64,000 nucleotides of DNA from Bog-756 sp050014755 (lineage in GTDB: Bacteria > Actinomycetota > Acidimicrobiia > Acidimicrobiales > RAAP-2). Below are positions 16,898 to 25,352 of the stretch, in pieces. The stretch covers positions 1-64,000 of the forward strand of contig JBEKCS010000005.1 in the NCBI GenBank assembly GCA_050014755.1, in the 5' to 3' direction. Every line of letters begins with the position of its first letter. The first letter of the stretch is position 1. The position numbers were made by a program, and so were the translations under genes. The notes under the pieces were generated by a model. That model was not told where the DNA came from and searched no databases. It saw only the letters and a list, made by a program, of their open reading frames with translations.

Positions 16898-17560
16898 TCA
16901 GGCGGCCCCGCCATTCCAATGATGCAAGGTTTGGAGGTCCGGAAGGGGCAGGGCGACGATCCGCCGAACCTGCCGGACGGGCACTCCGAGCAGCGTGAGG
17001 AGGTCCTCGACAACCTCATCAGTGGCCTGGGCGTCGTCGCGTTCAGGGTGATCGTGGATGAACTGGCCGAGGCAGAGGGAAGCGCCCACAGCGATGGTGG
17101 CCACCAGCTCAGGGTCGCGGACGGTGAATCGCCCGGTACGGACGCCTTCCTGGATGTCGCGGAGCGCCCGGGGGGCGAGGCCTCGATTCGATCCGGCGAT
17201 GGCGAGCCCGTTGTTGAGGAAGACCTTGCTCATCTGGGGGTTGCGGCGGTGGAAGCGACCGAAGAGACGGGTGCACTGGGAGAAGACCACGGCTGGGTCG
17301 TCGATGTCGGCGATCTGTTCGTCGAAGAGATCGCCGAGCAGTTCGAGAACGTCCTCCACAGCCGCTTTGAACAACTCGTCCTTGCTTTCGAAGTGGTTGT
17401 AGAAGGAACCCAGTCCCACGTCGGCGGCCTGGGTGATCTCCAGGATCGGGACGTTGAGATTCCCGGCGGCGATGAAGCTCTGAGCCGCACTGATGAGTGC
17501 CGCCCGCGTCCGCGCCTTGCGCCGTTCGAGGCGGTTGCCTGTGGCATTCGGTTCGGCCAT
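16898..17560 (-). CDS. TetR/AcrR family transcriptional regulator
   Basis: A 220-residue repressor. The N-terminal helix-turn-helix is clear: RTRAALISAAQSFIAAGNL, then ILEITQAADVGLGSFYNHFESKDELF. The rest is a ligand-binding helical domain that I cannot assign to a substrate class. The ATG at 17560 has GAGAAGGTGGGACAG upstream; an ATG at 17593 is also in frame. Two TetR-style palindromes lie just upstream (17604-17666) between it and the divergent small genes, so it probably controls itself and the 17698-21151 genes. The antiporter gene follows 155 nt downstream on the same strand. Confidence 0.88.
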   Translation of the reverse strand: MAEPNATGNRLERRKARTRAALISAAQSFIAAGNLNVPILEITQAADVGLGSFYNHFESKDELFKAAVEDVLELLGDLFDEQIADIDDPAVVFSQCTRLFGRFHRRNPQMSKVFLNNGLAIAGSNRGLAPRALRDIQEGVRTGRFTVRDPELVATIAVGASLCLGQFIHDHPERDDAQATDEVVEDLLTLLGVPVRQVRRIVALPLPDLQTLHHWNGGAA

Positions 17561-17603
17561 CTGTCCCACCTTCTCCCGGGTCTGGATCGACATCCTAGCC
17601 CAT

Positions 17604-17666
17604 TTCGTCATCGCTGATGAATCCCTCTTGACAGATGAATCCATCATATGTGAAGATTTCGTCACA
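17604..17666. promoter_or_regulatory. Two palindromic operators in a divergent promoter region
   Basis: TTCGTCATCGCTGATGAA (17604-17621) and TGTGAAGATTTCGTCACA (17649-17666) are 18-nt imperfect palindromes sharing a TGAnGAA/TTCnTCA core. A TTGACA at 17628-17633 lies between them and the nonamer GATGAATCC occurs at 17616-17624 and 17634-17642. The site is AT-rich against the background and lies between a tetR gene and divergent genes, so autoregulation is the simplest reading. Confidence 0.6.
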
Positions 17667-17697
17667 AGACTGCCGGCGCCGGAAAGGAAACGCCGCT

Positions 17698-17880
17698 ATG
17701 CCCGTCGCAATCGGCGATGTCCGACTCCGCGAATCAAATCCGGCCCTCGCCCATCAGCTGATGACCCCGCTGGGAGAACCCGGCTTCTGGGACCTGGCCG
17801 ATGACGACTTCGTCATCGAGTTCCCCTGCGCCCCCTCCGTCGGCAAGAACAATAGGCATGTCGGCAAGACAGATGACTGA
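17698..17880 (+). CDS. Short SnoaL/NTF2-like protein, probably truncated
   Basis: A 60-residue frame starting at ATG 17698 with AAGGAAA upstream. Residues 15-45 (NPALAHQLMTPLGEPGFWDL, then DDFVIEFPCAPSVG) resemble the first helix and strand of SnoaL-like NTF2 proteins, which run to ~130 residues. The reading then ends in a hydrophilic KNNRHVGKTDD tail. It therefore looks like the 5' remnant of a longer gene or a degenerate copy. It is first in the operon facing the TetR operators. It could still be translated. Confidence 0.4.
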   Translation: MPVAIGDVRLRESNPALAHQLMTPLGEPGFWDLADDDFVIEFPCAPSVGKNNRHVGKTDD

Positions 17881-17889
17881 GGAGACGAG

Positions 17890-18216
17890 ATGTCTGCACA
17901 TGTCGTCCTGATGCAGCAGATCGACGACGTCGACCATTACCGAAACGGGTACGTGCCTGCGGTGCAACCAGCACCGCAACAGCATGGTGCCGAGTTGCCG
18001 GTCGGGGCCGGAGGCCTCGACGCCGAGCCCGCCCAGGGTGATCCACCGAACAGCGCGGTCCTGATCAGCTTCGCCGACGTCGACGGAGCGCGGGGTCTCC
18101 TGAACGACCCCGACCACCCGCCGGTGAGGGAGATCCGCCTCAGCGCCACATCGAGGGGAAGGGCCGTGGTCGCGCCCGGGTTCACTTCAGGCGAACAACG
18201 GTCGCGTGATGCCTGA
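17890..18216 (+). CDS. DUF1330 family protein
   Basis: A 108-residue protein with the DUF1330 (dimeric alpha-beta barrel) pattern: DDVDHYRNGYVPAVQPAPQQ, then GAELPVGAGG, then SFADVDGARGLLNDPDHPPV and AVVAPGF. The function of the family is not settled. The ATG at 17890 follows GAGGAGACGAG. Its last codons overlap the start of the large PAS/GAF/EAL gene, so translation of the two is probably coupled. It lies downstream of the TetR operators. Confidence 0.75.
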   Translation: MSAHVVLMQQIDDVDHYRNGYVPAVQPAPQQHGAELPVGAGGLDAEPAQGDPPNSAVLISFADVDGARGLLNDPDHPPVREIRLSATSRGRAVVAPGFTSGEQRSRDA

Positions 18217-21151
18217 GCAACGCGGAAGCTCAATTCGGCTTCACGTCGGCAAGGGCGCCGAAGACTCCGCGACTGAACCTCAGCGCGGCGCCGCCGACGG
18301 AGAGGATGCGCTGCTCGGCGCCACCCTGGACTCGCAGTTCGATCCCCACATCATGCTTCGTGCCGTCCGGGACTCCGATGGCCGAATTGTCGACTTCGTG
18401 TACGTCGACGCGAATCGAGCCGCCTGCGAGTACAGCCAGATGTCCAAGGAAGACCTGATCGGCAGCCGCCTTCTCGAGGTATTCCCTGGGCTCGCGGGCT
18501 CCGGGTATCTCGCCGCGAGCATCCACGTCGTCGAAACCGGCGAAGCCCTGGCCCTCAACGACTTCGTGTACCCCAGCCACGTCGCCCAGTCCGATCGCCA
18601 CTTCGACATCCGCGGAGTCAAGGTCGGAGACTTGCTCAGCTACACCTGGAGGGACGTGAGCGAATGGCATGAATTGCTCGAGCAGTTCCGGCTCATGGCC
18701 GAGCATGCGTCGGACATCGTCTACCAGTGCGACGCCGACTGGGTGGTCACGTGGGTGTCGCCGTCGATCAAGCGTGAGCTCGGATGGGACCCCGGCGAAT
18801 TGCTGGGTCACCGCCCCGTGGAGCTCATCCACCCCGAAGACTTCGAGCGGGTCAACACGTACCGCGGCCGGCTCTACGCCGGAACCCTCGACACCGAGGA
18901 CATCGTGGAGGTCCGTTTCCGCCGATCGGACGGTGACTACCACTGGTTTTCCGTCAAGGCCTCCTTGGTCGCCGACGACCGCGGAGGGCCGGGCGCTGCC
19001 GTGGTCAGCCTCCGGAGCTGCCAGCGCGAGGTCGTGGTCCGGCGGGCCCTGCGGACCTTGTCCGCCGGAAGCAGCATCCTCGTGCGGGCCATCGACCAGG
19101 AATCGTTGCTCCAGGAGATGTGCCAGATGGCGGTGGACGTCGGCGGGTACGCATTCAGCTGGTTCGGGATCCCGGTCGATGATGAACGAGGGACCGTCGA
19201 GAAGGTGGCGGTGAGTGTCCCCCGTCCCGCCTATCTGGACGATGTCGACGTGGCGTGGCGGGACAACTCCCTGGGTCAGGGTCCCACGGGAACAGCCATA
19301 CGGGACGGCCGCACCTCGATCGCCCAGGACGTCGCCAGTGACGATCGAATGGAGCCCTGGCGCGCCGTCGCCCTCCAGGAGGGCCTGCGCTCGTCGATCG
19401 CCCTCCCCGTCCACGTTGACGGCGAGCTGGAAGGTGCCCTCACGGTCTATGCGCTGGAGCCGCACGCATTCGACGAGCGTGCCGTGAGCCTGCTCGAGGA
19501 CCTGGCCTCCCAGCTGGGCTACGGCATCGGTCGGCTCCGCGAGCGGACGCGACTCATCCAGGCGCTGGACGAACAGACCCTCTTGGTGACGGCCATCGAT
19601 CGGGCCGAGGAGTCGTTCATCATCACCAATCCCGAAAACCTGATCGTCTACGCGAATCCGTCGACCGTGCGCACCTCGGGCTACTCCCTGGAGGAACTCC
19701 TGGGACAGAGCCCGCGGATGTTCAAGAGTGGCTTTCAGGACGAGACGTTCTACCAATCGCTGTGGGATGAGCTCCTCGACGGCAGGTCCTGGCGCGGTGT
19801 CCTGGTCAACAAGCGCAAGAACGGCGAACTGTACGAGGAGTACACGACCATCTCCCCCATCCACGACTCGTCGGGCGAGCTCATGGCCTTTGTCGCGGTC
19901 AAGCACGACCTCACTGCCGAGCGACGCCTCGAGGCGGACCTGGCCCGCAAGCACCGCGACCAGGACGCTGTCGGCTCGCTCATGCGCGAGGTCGGACCGC
20001 TGGAGACGCTGGAGGAGACTGCCACCGCGCTCTGCCATTCCATGCGGGGCATCGACGGCATCGACGGGGCGTACGTGGTCCTGCTCCGGCCGGGTGGTCC
20101 GTCGATCCCCATCGGTGTGGCGCACGATCTCCGACCCATCGCCGACGCCGTAGCGCCGGTCTGGGACGACAACAGTGCGGCCATCGCCGATCGGACGAGA
20201 CTGGGTTCGTGGTGGATGGACCTGCGGCGCCTCGAACCGTTCCGTATCAATGGACCCATGGAACGAGCGCTGGAGGCGGGATTCGTCGGACTCCTGCGAG
20301 TCCCCATCCGATCCGCAGGGGACATGGTCGCGTATCTGGCAATCGGGACGAAGGATCACAATTACTCGACGTGGGCCGACTCCCGGCTAGCCGTACTCGA
20401 CGAGCTCGGTGCCTTTGCCGGGACGCTCTTCGGCGCCCAGGCCGAGACCTACGGTCGGAGCGAAGCCATCCGCAGGAATATCCGGTTGATCCTCGACACG
20501 GTGGCGTACCACCCGGTGTTCCAACCGATCATCGATCTCGCCTCCGGTGAGACCGTCGGCTACGAAGCCCTCACCCGGTTCGACGACGGCACCCGACCTG
20601 ACCTCCGGTTCATCGAGGCGGCGTCTGTCGGCTTGCAGTCGGCCCTCGAGATCGCCTGCGCCGAAGCAGCGGTTCGTGCTGCCGAGGTCCTTCCGCCAGA
20701 CGCGTGGCTGAGCCTGAATTTCTCCCCCGAGACGGCGATCGATGGAGGAGTGGCCCGCGTCGCGGCCATGTCGTCCCGACCCCTGTCGATCGAGGTCACC
20801 GAGCACGCCCACATCGACGACTACGACTCGCTGCGTGGGGCGATCAAGGGGATCGCGGGAACCAGGCTCTTCGTCGATGATGCCGGTGCGGGATATGCCG
20901 GACTGGCGCACATCCTCGCTCTCGATCCCGATGTGGTGAAGCTCGATATCTCGTTGGTCCGGTCCATCGACCGGGATCCTGCCCGTCAGGCACTCGTCTC
21001 CGGGATGAGGTACTTCGCCAAGCACACCGGGATGACGCTGCTGGCCGAGGGAATCGAGACGCGGGGGGAGGCAGCCACCCTTTGGGAGCTCGGAGTTGAC
21101 CTCGGTCAGGGCTATCTGTTCGGCAAGCCCGCTCCCGCAAATTCTGAGTGA
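18206..21151 (+). CDS. Multidomain PAS-PAS-GAF-PAS-GAF-EAL c-di-GMP phosphodiesterase
   Basis: A 981-residue soluble sensor protein. Approximate order: PAS at 35-145, PAS at 160-270 (DIVYQCDADWVVTWVSPSIK), GAF at 285-445, PAS at 460-580 (FIITNPENLIVYANPSTVRT), GAF at 590-745, EAL at 755-975. The EAL domain looks catalytically complete: YEALTRF, LSLNFSPE, IEVTEH, VDDAGAGYAGL, VVKLDISLV, AEGIET and GQGYLFGKP. No GGDEF domain and no membrane helix is seen, so it should hydrolyse c-di-GMP in the cytoplasm in response to small molecules or redox/light. The start is GTG 18206 or ATG 18209, overlapping the DUF1330 gene. It is convergent with the next gene. Confidence 0.9.
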   Translation: MMPEQRGSSIRLHVGKGAEDSATEPQRGAADGEDALLGATLDSQFDPHIMLRAVRDSDGRIVDFVYVDANRAACEYSQMSKEDLIGSRLLEVFPGLAGSGYLAASIHVVETGEALALNDFVYPSHVAQSDRHFDIRGVKVGDLLSYTWRDVSEWHELLEQFRLMAEHASDIVYQCDADWVVTWVSPSIKRELGWDPGELLGHRPVELIHPEDFERVNTYRGRLYAGTLDTEDIVEVRFRRSDGDYHWFSVKASLVADDRGGPGAAVVSLRSCQREVVVRRALRTLSAGSSILVRAIDQESLLQEMCQMAVDVGGYAFSWFGIPVDDERGTVEKVAVSVPRPAYLDDVDVAWRDNSLGQGPTGTAIRDGRTSIAQDVASDDRMEPWRAVALQEGLRSSIALPVHVDGELEGALTVYALEPHAFDERAVSLLEDLASQLGYGIGRLRERTRLIQALDEQTLLVTAIDRAEESFIITNPENLIVYANPSTVRTSGYSLEELLGQSPRMFKSGFQDETFYQSLWDELLDGRSWRGVLVNKRKNGELYEEYTTISPIHDSSGELMAFVAVKHDLTAERRLEADLARKHRDQDAVGSLMREVGPLETLEETATALCHSMRGIDGIDGAYVVLLRPGGPSIPIGVAHDLRPIADAVAPVWDDNSAAIADRTRLGSWWMDLRRLEPFRINGPMERALEAGFVGLLRVPIRSAGDMVAYLAIGTKDHNYSTWADSRLAVLDELGAFAGTLFGAQAETYGRSEAIRRNIRLILDTVAYHPVFQPIIDLASGETVGYEALTRFDDGTRPDLRFIEAASVGLQSALEIACAEAAVRAAEVLPPDAWLSLNFSPETAIDGGVARVAAMSSRPLSIEVTEHAHIDDYDSLRGAIKGIAGTRLFVDDAGAGYAGLAHILALDPDVVKLDISLVRSIDRDPARQALVSGMRYFAKHTGMTLLAEGIETRGEAATLWELGVDLGQGYLFGKPAPANSE

Positions 21152-21170
21152 GTGCTCCAGCCCAGCGCAT

Positions 21171-21296
21171 CTAGTCTTCGTCTTCGATCTGTTGCCCGAG
21201 GGCGAGGACGAGGCTCTCGATGGCGCACCACATGGTGCCCACTCCCGCCGTCAACTTGGCCGCAAACCAGTCATTGAACTGGCGGACCTTGCTCAT
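21171..21296 (-). CDS. Small hypothetical protein (41 residues)
   Basis: From ATG 21296, with GGGAAGGAAC upstream, the protein begins SKVRQFNDWFAAKLTAGVGT and then MWCAIESLV. That opening recalls small actinobacterial membrane proteins of unknown function that begin with a QFNxWFAxKxTxGVGTMWCA pattern and are longer, with two helices. Here the hydrophobic part is short and it ends QQIEDED. It may be a truncated relative. Weak case. Confidence 0.35.
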   Translation of the reverse strand: MSKVRQFNDWFAAKLTAGVGTMWCAIESLVLALGQQIEDED

Positions 21297-21515
21297 TCTG
21301 GTGTTCCTTCCCTTGATGTTCGTGTCACGTGGGAGCGCACGAGCCCGAGGACCCGCCGAGACCGGCCGGAGCACCGTCGCGGGCCGCACCCGGGCGGGCA
21401 CCGGCCGAGCGAACCGCAGCCAGCTCGAAGCCGTGACCCGCAGTGCTCAGATGCTCCGTCACGGCTGTCTGACGCCGCGGTCACCAGCACCGCGTCGCCA
21501 TTCGTCCGCTGCGAC

Positions 21516-22979
21516 CTACAGTCCGGATTCCACGGTGATCCGACCGTCGGATTCCGCCTGCTTGAGTGCCTCGTAGTCGCGTTCGTTCTGGTCGGCATAC
21601 GTTTCGGCAAAGTCGGCAAGGGCCCGATCGAACGTCGGCCCGTTGCCGAGATAACTGGCGATGGCGACGCGGTCGCCGGACCTGGCGTGGGCCCGGGCGA
21701 GGGCCATGGCGCAGACACCGACGTACTTGGCGAGCCCCGGTGGGATCGTGTCTTCGACGTCGATGCTCCCCTTCCAGTCTCGGAGCTGGCGGATGTAGAA
21801 GTCCCGGGTCAGCCCGTCGGGACCGACGGCCGGTTGGTGGCCGAGGAAGATGTCACTGACCGCCTGCATCAGGTGCTGGCCGGCCACCACTCGCGCCCCG
21901 TGAGTGGCGTAACCGCTCTTGCCCACGAACTCCTCGAGCACGGACGCTTCGGCCTCCTTGGCCTGGAGGATGAGTGGATCGTCGTTGCCGCGGCCGACCA
22001 GCAACAGGATCCAGGACCGGGTGCCCACGCTTCCTACCCCGACCACCTTGCGGGCAACCTGGACGAACTCGAACTCCTCCAGCAGGTGGCGGCGGTCGGT
22101 CTGCAGGGTGTGCCGATATCCGCGCACGAGCTCGTGGAAGGAGTCGTGAAACGAGTCGCTCATCTCCTGGGAGAAGAGCTCTTCGGTGGGAACGATCAGC
22201 GGCGGATCACTGACGATGCGAAGTTGACCGTCGACGACGGTGGTGAGCTTGCTCAGGGCTTGGAGGCTGTCGTGTGTGCGGGCCTTCTCCATGGTGCTGA
22301 GCGTGCGGGCAGCCATCCGCTTGTCGGCCTTGGATCCGGTGGTGCGAGCGGTGGCCTGGAGTTCTGTCAACACCGTGGCGACATCGATATGGGAGTACCA
22401 GACGTCCAGCGTGGAGAGACCAGCCAGTCGGGCCATTTCGAGGCGGTAGCTCGTCCCCACTTCGAGGGCGGCGGTCCTCGCCTCCTTGGCGGTGAACTCC
22501 CGATCTCGGCAGGCGATCACCGTGCTGGCGGCCAAGCGCTTGAGGTCCCACTCCCACGGCCCCGGCAGGGTTTCATCGAAGTCGTTGACGTCGAATATCA
22601 GCGTCCGCTCTGGCGAGGCGAACAGTCCGAAGTTGGACAGATGGGCGTCACCGCACACCTGGACCCTGAGTCCTGAGCTAGGAGTGGTCGCCAGGTCGGA
22701 GGCCATGACCAGGGCTGCCCCGCGGAAGAACGTGAACGGCGAGACCAGCATCCTCCCGTAGCGGATCGGGACCAGCTCCGGCACCCGGGTGACGGCCTGG
22801 CGCTCGAGCAGGCCCACCGGGTCCGGGCGGTCGGCGGGTGGGCTGAACTCTGCGTGCGACGAGCGGGGGGCGAGCGCGCGGGCGTCCCTGCCGAATCTGG
22901 CCCGCTCCTCGACTGAGCGGTGCGTGACGGTGGGTTCAGCATCGGACAGCCTCTGTCCGCCAACTCCATGACCGGTCAT
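21516..22979 (-). CDS. DUF2252 family protein
   Basis: A 487-residue protein matching DUF2252 with LVPIRYGRMLVSPFTFFRGA near residue 75, VQVCGDAHLSNFGLFASPE (a kinase-like GDxHxxNFG loop), IFDVNDFDETLPGPWEWDLK (DFDE equivalent of a DFG-type loop) and a C-terminal ALARAHARSGD. The fold is thought to be related to aminoglycoside-phosphotransferase-like kinases; no substrate is known. The ATG at 22979 sits 3 nt after GGGGAGGA, which decides the start over the in-frame extension to 23051. It is divergent from the DUF6325 gene. Confidence 0.85.
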   Translation of the reverse strand: MTGHGVGGQRLSDAEPTVTHRSVEERARFGRDARALAPRSSHAEFSPPADRPDPVGLLERQAVTRVPELVPIRYGRMLVSPFTFFRGAALVMASDLATTPSSGLRVQVCGDAHLSNFGLFASPERTLIFDVNDFDETLPGPWEWDLKRLAASTVIACRDREFTAKEARTAALEVGTSYRLEMARLAGLSTLDVWYSHIDVATVLTELQATARTTGSKADKRMAARTLSTMEKARTHDSLQALSKLTTVVDGQLRIVSDPPLIVPTEELFSQEMSDSFHDSFHELVRGYRHTLQTDRRHLLEEFEFVQVARKVVGVGSVGTRSWILLLVGRGNDDPLILQAKEAEASVLEEFVGKSGYATHGARVVAGQHLMQAVSDIFLGHQPAVGPDGLTRDFYIRQLRDWKGSIDVEDTIPPGLAKYVGVCAMALARAHARSGDRVAIASYLGNGPTFDRALADFAETYADQNERDYEALKQAESDGRITVESGL

Positions 22980-23383
22980 CGGTCCTCCCCTTGAAGCAAT
23001 CCCGCTCCCGTGCCCCGACATCGTCGGTACTCGGGAGGTAGAGGCCATCATGGCGCACCTCTGGCGTCAGGGTGAAGTGCCGCCCTTCGAGTTCCTGGTC
23101 CTCGCCGCTCGACAGATGCCCAGCCGGGGTCGATGGGCGCCACCACGTACGACGCGCCCGACGACTTTCCCGCATCCAATTCAACTGGTCGGTACTCCGC
23201 CAGCGACCGTGCTCCAGGTCGATCCTTCGTGCAACAGGTACGAGATCTCGATGTCTTCCAGGATCAGCAGAATCCTGATGGAAGCCGGAATGAAGGTGTG
23301 ACAAGCTCGGACCGTCGGCCAGGATGCGATTGCTTCGGTCGCGTTGGCGCCGTGCCGACTACGTCGCGAGTGAGGAGCTAGCA
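22980..23383. other. 404-nt divergent intergenic region
   Basis: Only short frames without family character are seen. There are minor inverted repeats (CCGAC-ATC-GTCGG near 23015; ATCAG/CTGAT near 23265) but no convincing promoter, riboswitch or small RNA. It separates the DUF2252 gene from the DUF6325/SHOCT pair and must carry both promoters. Confidence 0.5.
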
Positions 23384-23800
23384 ATGGGACCAGTCGAGTA
23401 CATCGTCGTCGCATTCCCAGGCAATGAATTCAATGGGGATGTTCTCCCCGCACTGGTGGAGCTCATCGACAGCAATACAGTCCGGCTCCTTGATCTGCTA
23501 TTCATCGGGAAGGATGCAGATGGCACGGTTCTGTCGTTCGAGATCGACGATCTCCAGCATTTGGCCGACATCGACGAACTCAACGGCGAAGTCGGTGGTC
23601 TCATCAGTCCGTCCGACGTCGAACATGTGGCGGCGTCCCTCGATCCGAACAGCTCGGCTGCACTCCTGATCTGGGAGGACGTCTGGGCTGAGCCATTCGC
23701 CACCGCGGTCCGTGATTCCGGCGGAGTGTTGATCGAGGGTGCCCGGATTCCCCTCGACGTCATCGAATCGGCGATGGCCGATCTACCGCAGGCAGTGTGA
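23384..23800 (+). CDS. DUF6325 family protein
   Basis: A 138-residue protein with the pattern GPVEYIVVAFPGNEFNGDV, LVELIDSNTVRLLDLLFIGK, ALLIWEDVWAEPFATAVRDS and a C-terminal hydrophobic helix. These are features of actinobacterial DUF6325 proteins, which often sit beside SHOCT-domain proteins, as here. Function unknown; membrane or envelope stress has been suggested only by context. The ATG at 23384 has GAGGAGC upstream. Confidence 0.75.
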   Translation: MGPVEYIVVAFPGNEFNGDVLPALVELIDSNTVRLLDLLFIGKDADGTVLSFEIDDLQHLADIDELNGEVGGLISPSDVEHVAASLDPNSSAALLIWEDVWAEPFATAVRDSGGVLIEGARIPLDVIESAMADLPQAV

Positions 23801-23825
23801 CGGTTCACAGGACAGGAGACTCCAG

Positions 23826-24071
23826 ATGATCAGACGACGACCCATCGCCAGGATGGCCGTGAGGACAACCGTTGTTGCCGGTACCGCCGCAGCCGTCGGA
23901 GCCCGCGCGGCCAGCAGACAAGCCGCCGCGGCTGCCGCCCCAGAGCCACCACCAACGCAATCCGGCTCGCCAGACCCGATCGAGCAGCTCACCAAGCTGG
24001 CGGCGTTGAAGGATTCGGGCGCCCTCACCGAGGAGGAGTTTGCTGCGCAGAAAGCCAAGCTTCTGGGATAG
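23826..24071 (+). CDS. Small SHOCT-domain protein
   Basis: An 81-residue protein. Residues ~10-40 are an alanine-rich hydrophobic segment after a basic MIRRRPIARMAVR start, and the C-terminal 32 residues (DPIEQLTKLAALKDSGALTE then EEFAAQKAKLLG) are a SHOCT oligomerisation motif. The partner is probably the DUF6325 protein encoded 25 nt upstream. The ATG at 23826 is preceded by CAGGAGACTCC. Function unknown. Confidence 0.8.
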   Translation: MIRRRPIARMAVRTTVVAGTAAAVGARAASRQAAAAAAPEPPPTQSGSPDPIEQLTKLAALKDSGALTEEEFAAQKAKLLG

Positions 24072-24082
24072 ACCCTTCCGGC

Positions 24083-24129
24083 GTCACCTGTCACCAGGCC
24101 GATCTCTGACCTGGTGACGTCCAGGTGAC
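24083..24129 (+). terminator. Nested inverted repeat after the SHOCT gene
   Basis: GTCACCAGG (24090-24098) pairs with CCTGGTGAC (24110-24118), and an outer GTCACCTG (24083-24090) pairs with CAGGTGAC (24122-24129). The structure lies 12 nt past the SHOCT stop. There is no T-run, so either a terminator or a protein-binding site is possible. Confidence 0.45.
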
Positions 24130-24363
24130 GACTCCCCACGCGTCGTGACGTGCGCTCGCGGCCGCCGTAGATGCGGTCGATCGCGAGGCGGGTTCGCGAG
24201 CGTCCACGCGGACGAACCGCTCGATAGTGCTGCGTCCCGTCATCAGTGCGACAACGCACCGTGACCCGTGCAGCCGTCGACACAATCGGATGCCGGCAGC
24301 CGGGAGAAGGAGCTAGCGTGCTCCGGTGCTGCACGAACTACAGGCGAGTCTCGAGAGGGACGG

Positions 24364-25350
24364 ATGACCCGATTCATCGAGAGCACCATCACCTTCCCCT
24401 ACAAGCGCTCCCTCGGGCCCGTCGTCGGGGCGTTCATGACCGCCCTGACCGAGAAGAAGATCCTCGGCATCCGTTGTCAGGATGCGGTGCTGGTACCGCC
24501 CATGGAGTGGGATCCGGCGACCGGGGCCGAACTCCCGCACGAGTTCGTCGAAGTGGGACCGGCGGGCACGGTCGAGTCGTGGACGTGGGTGGCTACGCCA
24601 TCGGTCCAGCATCCGCTCGACCATCCCTTTGCATTCGCGCTTGTTCGACTGGATGGTGCCACCACGCCACTGCTGCATGCGGTGGACGCCGGCACACCGG
24701 ACTCCATGTCCGACGGGATGCGGGTGGCCCCCCGATGGCGGGGCACCCGTGAGGGGCGGATCGACGACATCATCTGCTTCGTCCCCGGCGATACCGCGGA
24801 GACCGAGGGGGAGGACACCGGTGGTTCCCCCGAACCGGTGACCCGGATGGACTACCTGGCCTCGATCACGTACCGCAACCCGGTCCCCGAGGCCGCCGAC
24901 CGGGCGACGGAGGCATCCCGGGAACACCGGCTGCTGGGTCGTCGGTGCCCGACGTGCGGACGGGTGTACGCGGGTGGACGCGGCCTCTGCCCCGTCGATG
25001 CCATCGAGCTCGGGCCGGACTGCGAGGTCGACCTGCCCCACCGGGGCACCATCACCAACTTCGCCATCGTCACTCCGGTGCAGTATCCGGGCCAGACCGA
25101 AACCGAGCCGTTCGTTCGTGCCTTCGTCCTCCTCGACGGGACCGATGTGATCGTCCCGTACTCGGCGGTCATCGAGTTGCCCGCGGACCAGGTGAGGGTG
25201 GGCCAGCGGGTCGACGCCGTGTGGGCCTCCCCGGCCGAGACGACCGACGAGGGTGGCGGCATGGGTGGCAGCTGGGGCTCGCTGCTCGGCTGGATCCCCA
25301 ACGGCGAGGCGGATCTCGACGATCCCGACCTCGTGAACCGGATCTTCTGA
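24364..25350 (+). CDS. DUF35 OB-fold protein, two-lobed (ChsH2-like)
   Basis: A 328-residue protein with an N-terminal lobe whose strands include FAFALVRLDG and a C-terminal lobe with a zinc-ribbon CPTCGRVYAGGRGLCP (about residues 195-210) followed by an OB fold (DLPHRGTITNFAIVTP, FVRAFVLLDGTDVIVPY). DUF35 proteins partner thiolase-like proteins; ChsH2 and related proteins form hydratase or retro-aldolase complexes in steroid side-chain degradation. The ATG at 24364 has GAGAGGGACGG upstream. The thiolase gene begins 2 nt after its stop, so it is one operon. The exact substrate is unknown; a CoA thioester is likely. Confidence 0.8.
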   Translation: MTRFIESTITFPYKRSLGPVVGAFMTALTEKKILGIRCQDAVLVPPMEWDPATGAELPHEFVEVGPAGTVESWTWVATPSVQHPLDHPFAFALVRLDGATTPLLHAVDAGTPDSMSDGMRVAPRWRGTREGRIDDIICFVPGDTAETEGEDTGGSPEPVTRMDYLASITYRNPVPEAADRATEASREHRLLGRRCPTCGRVYAGGRGLCPVDAIELGPDCEVDLPHRGTITNFAIVTPVQYPGQTETEPFVRAFVLLDGTDVIVPYSAVIELPADQVRVGQRVDAVWASPAETTDEGGGMGGSWGSLLGWIPNGEADLDDPDLVNRIF

Positions 25351-25352
25351 TC

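Noticed and set aside
18230..20359. 709-codon frame on the minus strand opposite the EAL protein
   Set aside because: The opposite strand encodes clear PAS, GAF and EAL domains; the minus product has no domain features.
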